From the NCBI GenBank assembly GCA_951801995.1, contig CATOOY010000015.1, forward strand, positions 1 through 22,102: DNA of 22,102 nucleotides, written 5' to 3'. Made by a program: the position numbers and the translations under genes. Positions 16,425 through 22,102 of this stretch are shown one piece after another. The notes below the pieces were generated by a model. That model had not been told where the DNA came from and searched no databases. It saw only the letters and a program-made list of their open reading frames with translations. The DNA comes from an uncultured Erysipelotrichaceae bacterium (lineage in GTDB: Bacteria; Bacillota_I; Bacilli_A; RF39; UBA660). Positions within the stretch are counted from its first letter, which is position 1. Each line of letters starts with the position of its first letter.

Positions 16425-16835
16425 TTAATTGTTTCGGATACAATTGGTTTTATTTTCTGTAATTGTTAGATGGGTTTGATTTAAGGTTTTTTGTGCACAC
16501 ATTTTTTTATCTCTGTTTTGAACGGCTATTGCGACTCTTCCATTTTCATCTATATAAGCTGAACCTGTTTCTCCATCTCCACCTGCTGTCTTAAGTTCTT
16601 TTCCTTCACTATCTGTTATTGTTCCATCTGTAATGGTATATTCCATTTCTGTATAATTAATTTCTGCTGCTTCTTCTTTAATAGCTCTAACTATTCCTTC
16701 AACGCTATTTTTAAATGCATGTTTTTTAGAAGTATTAATAGAATTTATTATATAGGGAGCTGTGATGGTTACTAGCATTCCTATTATAATGATGATTGCT
16801 AAAAGTTCTACTAATGTAAATCCATTTTTTTTCAT
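16425..16835 (-). CDS. Type IV prepilin-like protein (class III signal)
   Basis: A 136-aa protein with a textbook prepilin start: MKKNG, then FTLVELLAIIIIIGML. Cleavage would come after Gly5, giving Phe1 and Glu5 in the mature protein. The hydrophobic helix continues to about residue 30, then ALKxSVEGIVRAIKEE-type amphipathic helix and a small soluble domain with cysteines near the C-terminus (KKMCAQ and NKTNCIRNN). Such proteins form type IV pili, competence pseudopili or type II secretion pseudopili after processing by a prepilin peptidase. It stands alone behind the ftsH terminator, has an AAGGTGATC ribosome site, and has no assembly ATPase of the PilB/ComGA type beside it. The partner machine must be encoded elsewhere, or could be the Tad-like cluster downstream, though its motif is of the classical type. 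Confidence 0.88.
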   Translation of the reverse strand: MKKNGFTLVELLAIIIIIGMLVTITAPYIINSINTSKKHAFKNSVEGIVRAIKEEAAEINYTEMEYTITDGTITDSEGKELKTAGGDGETGSAYIDENGRVAIAVQNRDKKMCAQKTLNQTHLTITENKTNCIRNN

Positions 16836-16854
16836 ATGATCACCTTACTTTTTT

Positions 16855-16872
16855 ATTATATCATATATTATA
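16855..16872 (-). promoter_or_regulatory. Possible promoter (-10 elements) of the prepilin-like gene
   Basis: Two TATAAT hexamers on the minus strand (16867-16872 and 16855-16860) lie between the ftsH terminator and the prepilin ATG at 16835. The nearer one is preceded by TGA. No good -35 is seen, and the leader would be short. Confidence 0.3.
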
Positions 16873-16907
16873 AAAAACACTTCTGATTTTTTATCAAAAG
16901 TGTTTTT
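16872..16907 (-). terminator. Rho-independent terminator of ftsH
   Basis: Right after the ftsH stop, 16893-16907 pairs with 16873-16887 (15 positions, one G-U) around a 5-nt A/T loop, followed on the minus strand by T residues. The A-rich other side would also allow termination from the opposite direction. Confidence 0.88.
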
Positions 16908-16910
16908 ATT

Positions 16911-18905
16911 TTACTCTTTATCTGCTTCTTCTATATTTTTAATAAGCTCTTCTTTATTCATCTTCGTATAACCTTTTACATTCATCTCTTTGGCTATTGC
17001 TTTTAATTCCTGCAAAGATAAATCTTCATAACTCATTTCTTTGACATTGCTTTCTACTGATTCATTTTGTTCTTTTATTTTTCCATATTTTACAATGTCA
17101 TCAATTTGCTCTTTGGTAAGTGTTTCATGTTCTAATAATGCATTTGCGATAAGATCTAATAATTCTTTATTTTCTTTTATAATCTTTTCTGTTTTTTTGT
17201 AACATTCTCCAATTATTTTTCTCATTTCTTCATCTATTTCGAATGCGACTTGTGATGAGAAATTACGACTTTTGTTATAATCTCTTCCTAAGAAAACACT
17301 TGATTCTTGGTGTTCAAATTGAACAGGTCCTAAAGAACTCATTCCATATTCTGTTACCATAGCACGTGCTATTTTGGTAGCTTTTTCAAAATCATTATGT
17401 GCTCCTGTTGTAATTTCATTAAATACAATTTCTTCTGCAACTCTTCCGCCAAGTAAACCACTAATACTTTCTAAAAGTTCTTTTTGTGTAGATAAATATG
17501 TTTCTTCTTTTGGAAGCATTAAGTTGTACCCACCTGCTGCTCCTCTTGGAACAATCGTAATTTTCTGTACTTCATTGGCTCCTTCTAATGTTAAGCCAAC
17601 AACAGCATGGCCTGCTTCATGGTAAGCAACAATTTTCTTTTCTCTTTCTGTATATTTATGACTTTTTTTAGCTGGTCCCATTAATACTCTATCATGGGCT
17701 TCATCTATTTCAGACATTGTGATAAATGGTTTATTTCTACGTACTGCTAGAAGAGCAGCCTCATTTAATAAGTTTTCTAGATCCGCTCCACTAAATCCTA
17801 CTGTTCTTTTTGCTATATTTGCTAATGTTATTCCTTTGGCGAAAATTTTGTTTTTAGCATGTACTTCTAAAATTTCTTCACGTCCTTTTACATCTGGTAA
17901 ATTAACAGTTACTTGTCTATCGAATCTTCCTGGTCTTAATAAAGCAGGATCTAGTACGTCAGGACGGTTGGTTGCTGCTATGATGATAATTCCTTCATTG
18001 GCTCCAAATCCATCCATTTCTGTTAGAAGTTGATTTAGGGTTTGTTCTCTTTCATCGTGTCCTCCACCAAGTCCTGCACCTCTTTGTCTACCTACAGCAT
18101 CTATTTCATCTATAAAGATTAAACATGGTGCACTTTGTTTGGCTTGTTTAAACATATCACGTACACGTGATGCTCCTACTCCTACAAATAGTTCTACAAA
18201 TTCTGAACCACTTATATAATAAAATGGTACATTGGCTTCTCCTGCTACTGCTTTAGCTAAAAGCGTTTTTCCTGTTCCAGGTGGTCCTACTAAAAGGACA
18301 CCTTTTGGAATACGCGCTCCTAATCTTTGGAATTTTTTTGGATTTTTTAAAAAATCTATTAATTCACTTACTTCTTCTTTTTCTTCTTCTAACCCAGCGA
18401 CATCATTAAATGTTACTTTATTATTATCTTGGTTTAAACGTGCTCTACTTTTTCCAAAATCCATTGATTTATTAGCACTTCCCATTTGTCTTGTTATAAG
18501 GAAAAATCCTACTCCTAATATTAAAACCATTGGGAAAATATTTACGAAAAATAATAATAATGTACTTGATTCTGGATCTACATCTGATTTTAATTGAAAG
18601 TCATATTTTTCTTCTAGTCCTATTAATTTATTCATAACGCTTTCTGCAAGAGGTACTCTTACAAAATAGGTTTCATTTTTTTCATACCCTTTCATAACTC
18701 CTGTAAGTTCATATACTTTGGCTCTATTTCTTGGGGTAACTATAACTGTTTCTACTTCTCCTTCTTTTACACTTTTTATAAATTCATCATATGTTACAAT
18801 ATTGATTTTTTGATTCAATATATTTAATACAAACATAACGATAATAATAAAAAGAAAAACAAATAAATATGGGAATAATCCTCTTTTCACTGCTTTTTTA
18901 TTCAT
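16911..18905 (-). CDS. ftsH: ATP-dependent zinc metalloprotease FtsH with C-terminal Rho_N/SAP-like tail
   Basis: A 664-aa membrane-anchored AAA+ protease that degrades membrane and regulatory proteins. Two N-terminal membrane helices (about 10-30 and 115-137) flank the extracytoplasmic domain. Then come Walker A GPPGTGKT (207-214), Walker B LIFIDEID (262-269), the second region of homology with RPGRFDR, and the zinc site HEAGH (429-433) with Asp505 (GAHNDFEKAT) as probable third ligand. Residues about 626-661 form an extra tail, DLSLQELKAIAKEMNVKGYT then KMNKEELIKNI, which looks like a Rho_N or SAP-type helix-extended-loop-helix module, unusual for FtsH. A strong AAAGGAG site precedes the ATG, and tilS ends 15 nt upstream, the classical tilS-ftsH order. 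Confidence 0.97.
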   Translation of the reverse strand: MNKKAVKRGLFPYLFVFLFIIIVMFVLNILNQKINIVTYDEFIKSVKEGEVETVIVTPRNRAKVYELTGVMKGYEKNETYFVRVPLAESVMNKLIGLEEKYDFQLKSDVDPESSTLLLFFVNIFPMVLILGVGFFLITRQMGSANKSMDFGKSRARLNQDNNKVTFNDVAGLEEEKEEVSELIDFLKNPKKFQRLGARIPKGVLLVGPPGTGKTLLAKAVAGEANVPFYYISGSEFVELFVGVGASRVRDMFKQAKQSAPCLIFIDEIDAVGRQRGAGLGGGHDEREQTLNQLLTEMDGFGANEGIIIIAATNRPDVLDPALLRPGRFDRQVTVNLPDVKGREEILEVHAKNKIFAKGITLANIAKRTVGFSGADLENLLNEAALLAVRRNKPFITMSEIDEAHDRVLMGPAKKSHKYTEREKKIVAYHEAGHAVVGLTLEGANEVQKITIVPRGAAGGYNLMLPKEETYLSTQKELLESISGLLGGRVAEEIVFNEITTGAHNDFEKATKIARAMVTEYGMSSLGPVQFEHQESSVFLGRDYNKSRNFSSQVAFEIDEEMRKIIGECYKKTEKIIKENKELLDLIANALLEHETLTKEQIDDIVKYGKIKEQNESVESNVKEMSYEDLSLQELKAIAKEMNVKGYTKMNKEELIKNIEEADKE

Positions 18906-18920
18906 TGTGTGCTCCTTTCT

Positions 18921-20246
18921 TTAATAGTACTTTAGTATTATATCATACATTTCTTCTTTTGGATTGTCAAGTTTTGTTTTTTTTAGTCCTGGAATCCATA
19001 CTACTTTATTTTTTGCATCTACTACAATGGGCCATGTCTTTCTTTCTTCTAAGTCTATTTTTTCATTTATAAATATATCTTTTATTTTTTTTGTTCCATT
19101 CATTCCTTTGATAGATACTTTATCTCCTTTTATTTTTGTTCTTACAAAAAGGGGGAGTGTTATTTCTTTTGTATTTAAATGGCAAACAAAATTATTGGTT
19201 TCTTTGGTTTCTTTTATTTTTTCTATAACATGGCCATTGGGTAATACTATTTTGTCTTTTATTTCTAATTTGTAGGGTTTTATTTCTTGCTTTCCTTTTT
19301 TCCAAATCAATTTATTATATGTTTTTCTTATTTCTATATGATTTGGGAAATTTCCTTTGACATTTGGTTTTTTTGTATATATCATTTTATATATTTGTTC
19401 TGTATGCTTATCTGTAATTTTAGAGATATCTTTTTTATAAATTTTTTCTAAGAATAAATGAATTATTTGTTTTTGAATTATTGTTTCTTCTTTTAATAAA
19501 GATGCAATATTTAATATATTATCTTTATATATTTTTTCAAAAATTTCTTTGGTATATTTTTCTATAAAGCTGTTATATTCATTAAGTGTTTTACTTAATT
19601 TATAAAATTTATGATGAATATTTTTGTTTTCTTTTTTTAATAATGGCAAGATATATTTTCGATAACGATTTCTTGTATATTTATCTTCTTCATTACTTTT
19701 ATCTATTACATATGGAATTTTATTTATTCTATTATAAGTAAGTATATCTTCTTTTGTTATTTCAATAAATGGTCTTATTATTTGATATTGTCCTCTTTTT
19801 GTTACTTTGGAAAAACCACTATAACCTTTTAAGGTAGACCCTCTTACAATTCGCATTAATATTGTTTCTATTAAGTCATCTCCATGGTGTGCTGTAAATA
19901 AATATTTTGCATTATATTTATTTGCTATTTCATCAAAATATTCGTATCTTTTTTGTCTTGCTATTTCTTCTTTAAATTGATCTTTTGGATATTTTTCTAT
20001 TTTTCTATATTCAAAGATTATATTATTTTCTTTACAAATTTTTTCTACAAATATTTTTTCTTCTTTACTTTCTTTTCTTACGTTATGATTTATATGTGCA
20101 CAGATAATATTTATTCTTTTTTCCTTTTGTACATCTTTTAAAAGGAATAATAGTGCCATGGAGTCTGGACCACCTGATAGTGCTATTACTATGTTATCGT
20201 TTTCTTTTAATAAATCTTTTACTAGAAATTTATATACTTCTTTCAA
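18921..20246 (-). CDS. tilS: tRNA(Ile)-lysidine synthetase TilS
   Basis: Modifies C34 of the tRNA-Ile CAU anticodon to lysidine with ATP and lysine, which lets it read AUA codons, an abundant codon class in this AT-rich genome. The PP-loop motif SGGPDS appears at residues 24-29 of the chosen start, followed by CAHINHNVRK and TAHHGDDLIETILMR blocks typical of the N-type ATP-pyrophosphatase domain; a TilS C-terminal domain follows (441 aa in all). I prefer the TTG at 20246: it places SGGPDS at the usual distance, has an AGAAGTGAT site, and avoids overlap. ATG codons at 20330 or 20321 would add 28 or 25 residues and overlap the upstream gene by 59-68 nt with Lys/Gln-rich sequence not typical of the family. 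Confidence 0.93.
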   Translation of the reverse strand: MKEVYKFLVKDLLKENDNIVIALSGGPDSMALLFLLKDVQKEKRINIICAHINHNVRKESKEEKIFVEKICKENNIIFEYRKIEKYPKDQFKEEIARQKRYEYFDEIANKYNAKYLFTAHHGDDLIETILMRIVRGSTLKGYSGFSKVTKRGQYQIIRPFIEITKEDILTYNRINKIPYVIDKSNEEDKYTRNRYRKYILPLLKKENKNIHHKFYKLSKTLNEYNSFIEKYTKEIFEKIYKDNILNIASLLKEETIIQKQIIHLFLEKIYKKDISKITDKHTEQIYKMIYTKKPNVKGNFPNHIEIRKTYNKLIWKKGKQEIKPYKLEIKDKIVLPNGHVIEKIKETKETNNFVCHLNTKEITLPLFVRTKIKGDKVSIKGMNGTKKIKDIFINEKIDLEERKTWPIVVDAKNKVVWIPGLKKTKLDNPKEEMYDIILKYY

Positions 20247-20262
20247 ACTATCACTTCTTTTC

Positions 20263-20958
20263 TCATTTGTGGTTAAATGCTGATCTTGTTTTTTCTTTTT
20301 GGTATCTTGTTTCCATTTCATTATAAGCACGTAAATCTATGAGTAAATCATAATCTTCTAGTTTAAAATCTTCTTCATAGACAGCTGTATCTACATCGAA
20401 AATAACTATATCTCCTTTTTTGTATGTTTTATGTTTTATTTTGGAAGTGAATCCTATAGATTCCTCTTTTACTTCTATTGTTTCTCCTTTTATTTTTGTA
20501 TCGTTATCTTCTAAAAGGATTCCTAGGTTAGCAGCTCTTGGGTCTATCCATATAATACCATCTTCACGAAGTTCTTTATAAATTTCATATACTTCCTCTT
20601 TTGATAATTCTAGAGCTGGTTTTACATATTTATATACTTCTAAATATTTATCTTCTATCATTTCTTTTCTTAGGAAGGGACTTAAAAACCTTGGATGATA
20701 TGGCATTTTTTTATTTATTTTTATTCCACTTTTTAAAATGAGGTTCCCAATTTTATAAGTATTACTAAATGCGCCACTTCCTTTATGCTCTATGTCTTCT
20801 ATTTTTGTATTGGTTTTTTCTAGAAGCTCATTTATTAATAATTTTATAGGTAACATTAATTTTTCATATTCTAATATATAGGAATCTATGTCTACTAAAC
20901 TTGCTATTATGGCATTTTCATTTTCTTTTATAATATCTTTGTATCCATTTTTTATCAT
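20263..20958 (-). CDS. Kinase-fold protein, C-terminal part of a probably frameshifted gene
   Basis: A 231-aa frame with an atypical protein-kinase-like fold. A glycine-rich loop (KGSGAFSNTYKIGN, 59-72) precedes Lys76 in LILKSG. Asp139 and Asn144 in WIDPRAANLGIL have the D-x4-N spacing of a kinase catalytic loop. Asp188 in IFDVDTA sits where the DFG Asp would be. It may phosphorylate a small molecule or protein, or be a pseudokinase. The ATG at 20958 has no Shine-Dalgarno sequence, and the same frame stays open upstream to 21222 without a standard start codon. The natural gene therefore probably begins further upstream, in the adjoining 95-aa frame. It is followed by tilS. Confidence 0.6.
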   Translation of the reverse strand: MIKNGYKDIIKENENAIIASLVDIDSYILEYEKLMLPIKLLINELLEKTNTKIEDIEHKGSGAFSNTYKIGNLILKSGIKINKKMPYHPRFLSPFLRKEMIEDKYLEVYKYVKPALELSKEEVYEIYKELREDGIIWIDPRAANLGILLEDNDTKIKGETIEVKEESIGFTSKIKHKTYKKGDIVIFDVDTAVYEEDFKLEDYDLLIDLRAYNEMETRYQKEKTRSAFNHK

Positions 20959-21218
20959 TTGATTTATATATAGAAAAATTCTATCTTTGGGAATTACTTT
21001 TTCTATTATTTTAAACGAATTTTGCTCTAGGTAGGAAAATATATTAGGATATTTTGTTGTTTCTTCTAAGAAATGAAACCAAACACTTTCTATTCCTATT
21101 TTTAAAATGGAATGAATTTTTTTTAATATATCTTCTTCTTTTATTCCATACAGGATTGTATTTTCTATATATTCTCCTGCTCCCTTTTTTATAGTTAAAT
21201 GATTTTTATATAAGATAT

Positions 21219-21506
21219 CTAACTATATCTATTTAAATAATTATCTAGTAAATGATTCTTGTTATTTTCTTGTAACAATAAATAATAATCGTTTTTATTT
21301 TTTAAAATATAGTCAATATATTTATCTATAAAACTAGGTTCTTCTATCTCTACTAATAAATTATAGAATTCTTTTCCTGTTATGTTTTGTAGAAGAAAGG
21401 TGGGATCCATTTGGAAATACTTTATTGCTTCTTGTTTTGTTCTTTCGTTTCTTAGCAAATTTAACACCTGATCTTTGGTTTTATTTTGTAAATCTTCTTT
21501 TACCAA
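21219..21506 (-). CDS. Small helical protein, likely N-terminal part of the split kinase-like gene
   Basis: A 95-aa, charged, all-helical protein (VKEDLQNKTKDQVLNLL, EEPSFIDKYIDYILKNK) with no recognised motif. It starts with TTG at 21506, overlapping the ung stop by 7 nt; a GGAG site sits 8 nt upstream, inside the last ung codons, so the start is well supported and translation is coupled to ung. It ends exactly where the reading frame of the downstream kinase-like protein opens. I read it as the N-terminal section of that protein, though it could be an independent small protein. Confidence 0.6.
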   Translation of the reverse strand: MVKEDLQNKTKDQVLNLLRNERTKQEAIKYFQMDPTFLLQNITGKEFYNLLVEIEEPSFIDKYIDYILKNKNDYYLLLQENNKNHLLDNYLNRYS

Positions 21507-22102
21507 TTGATTTTCTCCATTCCATCTTTTTCTAAGTAAGTATTTGTTTTAGAAAATGGTTTACTTCCAAAGAATCCACGAGATGCAGATAGGGGAGAAG
21601 GGTGGGCTGATTCTACTATATGATGAATGGGATTCGTAATAAGTTCCTTTTTACTTCTTGCATAACTTCCCCAAAGTATAAAAACAATAGGTGTTTTTCT
21701 TGCATTTAAATATCTTATAATATTATCTGTAAATATTTCCCACCCATGTCCTCTATGGGATAGTGGGGTATCTTTTTGAACTGTTAGTACACTATTTAAT
21801 AGAAGAACACCCTGCTTTGCCCAGTCTGTTAAATTATTTTTTTCTCTTTTTACTCCTAAATCACTTTCTAATTCTTTAAAAATATTTTGGAGAGAGGGTG
21901 GTCTTTTCACTCCTTCTAATACAGAGAAGGAAAGTCCATGTGCTTCTTTATCTCCATGATAAGGATCTTGCCCTAGTATTACTACTTTAACATCATTGTA
22001 GTCTGTTATACGCATAGCATTAAATATATTTTTATATTCAGGATATATTATTTTAGTTTTATATTCATTTTTTATAAATATTCCTAATTCTTTAAAATAA
22101 TT
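21500..22102 (-). CDS. ung: Uracil-DNA glycosylase, family 1; 5' end outside window
   Basis: Excises uracil from DNA to start base-excision repair. The first motif GQDPYHG holds the catalytic Asp; AHGLSFSV, LLLNSVLTV and the HPSPLS motif with the second catalytic residue follow, all in the order of family 1 enzymes. The frame is open to the window edge, beyond the ATG at 22015, and the upstream codons (NYFKELGIFI, IIYPEYKNIFNAM) match the normal N-terminal helix region. The ATG at 22015 is therefore internal, and only about 20 residues are missing. 200 residues are present here. The last codons contain the ribosome site and start of the next gene. Confidence 0.96.
   Translation of the reverse strand, partial: NYFKELGIFIKNEYKTKIIYPEYKNIFNAMRITDYNDVKVVILGQDPYHGDKEAHGLSFSVLEGVKRPPSLQNIFKELESDLGVKREKNNLTDWAKQGVLLLNSVLTVQKDTPLSHRGHGWEIFTDNIIRYLNARKTPIVFILWGSYARSKKELITNPIHHIVESAHPSPLSASRGFFGSKPFSKTNTYLEKDGMEKINW

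Larger units (their letters stand above)
20263..21506 (-). pseudogene. Probable single gene (helical N-terminus plus kinase-like C-terminus) split by a frameshift near 21219-21225
   Basis: The 95-aa frame ends with TAG at 21219-21221. The frame of the kinase-like part has its last stop (TAG) at 21223-21225 and is open from 21222 down to 20263. The two frames thus meet within a few bases, and one extra base there would fuse them into an open frame of about 413 residues. The joining segment (21222-20959, reading LDILYKNHLTIKKGAGEYIE and on) is coding-like and helical but has no ATG, GTG or TTG in frame. A local one-base deletion, a sequencing or assembly error, or programmed frameshifting would all explain this. 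Confidence 0.6.

Noticed and set aside
16381..16443. Upstream start at 16443 for the methyltransferase
   Set aside because: It would overlap the prepilin gene end and has no ribosome site, whereas the ATG at 16380 has AAGGAGAG at good spacing.
22013..22015. ATG at 22015 as the start of ung
   Set aside because: The frame continues open upstream with residues typical of the uracil-DNA glycosylase N-terminus, so the gene is cut by the window edge instead.
1..22102. Mycoplasma-type code (TGA as tryptophan)
   Set aside because: TGA ends the methyltransferase and kinase-like genes at sensible places, and tryptophan is encoded by TGG in the genes read.

Overview
The window comes from a very AT-rich, Gram-positive-type (monoderm) member of the Bacillota. 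The ftsH, tilS and ung proteins are ordinary Firmicutes-like sequences, Shine-Dalgarno sites are strong (AGGAGG and GGTGA types), and no outer-membrane secretin is present. TGA serves as a stop (the methyltransferase and the kinase-like gene end in it), so this is not the Mycoplasma code. An uncultured, gut-type Bacilli lineage (RF39- or Erysipelotrichia-like) is my guess, based on composition and on the carbohydrate-binding surface protein. No rRNA, tRNA, IS or CRISPR was recognised. Every supported gene lies on the minus strand, so transcription runs from high to low coordinates.

Region 1 (22102 to 14850) is housekeeping. It holds uracil-DNA glycosylase (5' end outside the window), a split gene for a protein with a kinase-like fold that looks broken by a one-base frameshift, tilS, and ftsH with an unusual C-terminal Rho_N/SAP-like tail. 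After a clear terminator come a lone type IV prepilin-like gene, a class I SAM-dependent (RlmI-like) methyltransferase and an RluA-family pseudouridine synthase, which ends in another terminator.

Region 2 (14789 to 4591) is the centrepiece: a ten-gene, same-strand cluster for a Tad/Flp-type pilus or secretion machine. In transcription order it encodes a 526-aa multi-pass protein with a large C-terminal domain, a 212-aa bitopic surface protein, an 832-aa secreted protein with 32 cysteines, a pilin-like protein, a CpaB-like SAF protein, the CpaF/TadA ATPase with a long disordered tail, TadB and TadC platform proteins, and two paralogous pilin-like proteins with a conserved Cys pair. It closes with a 17-bp perfect terminator stem. 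No secretin, CpaE/TadZ, TadV peptidase or canonical Flp pilin is visible, so it looks like a divergent monoderm Tad-like system. An internal extended -10 promoter sits before the 832-aa gene.

Region 3 (4590 to 1) starts with a 747-bp gene-free stretch holding a possible Xer/dif-like sequence and a promoter. It then has the 5' 1281 codons of a very large secreted protein: signal peptide, NPCBM-like module, helical region, transglutaminase-like Cys/His core, F5/8 type C-like module, and Ig-like repeats running off the window. It is probably a host- or mucin-facing enzyme or adhesin.
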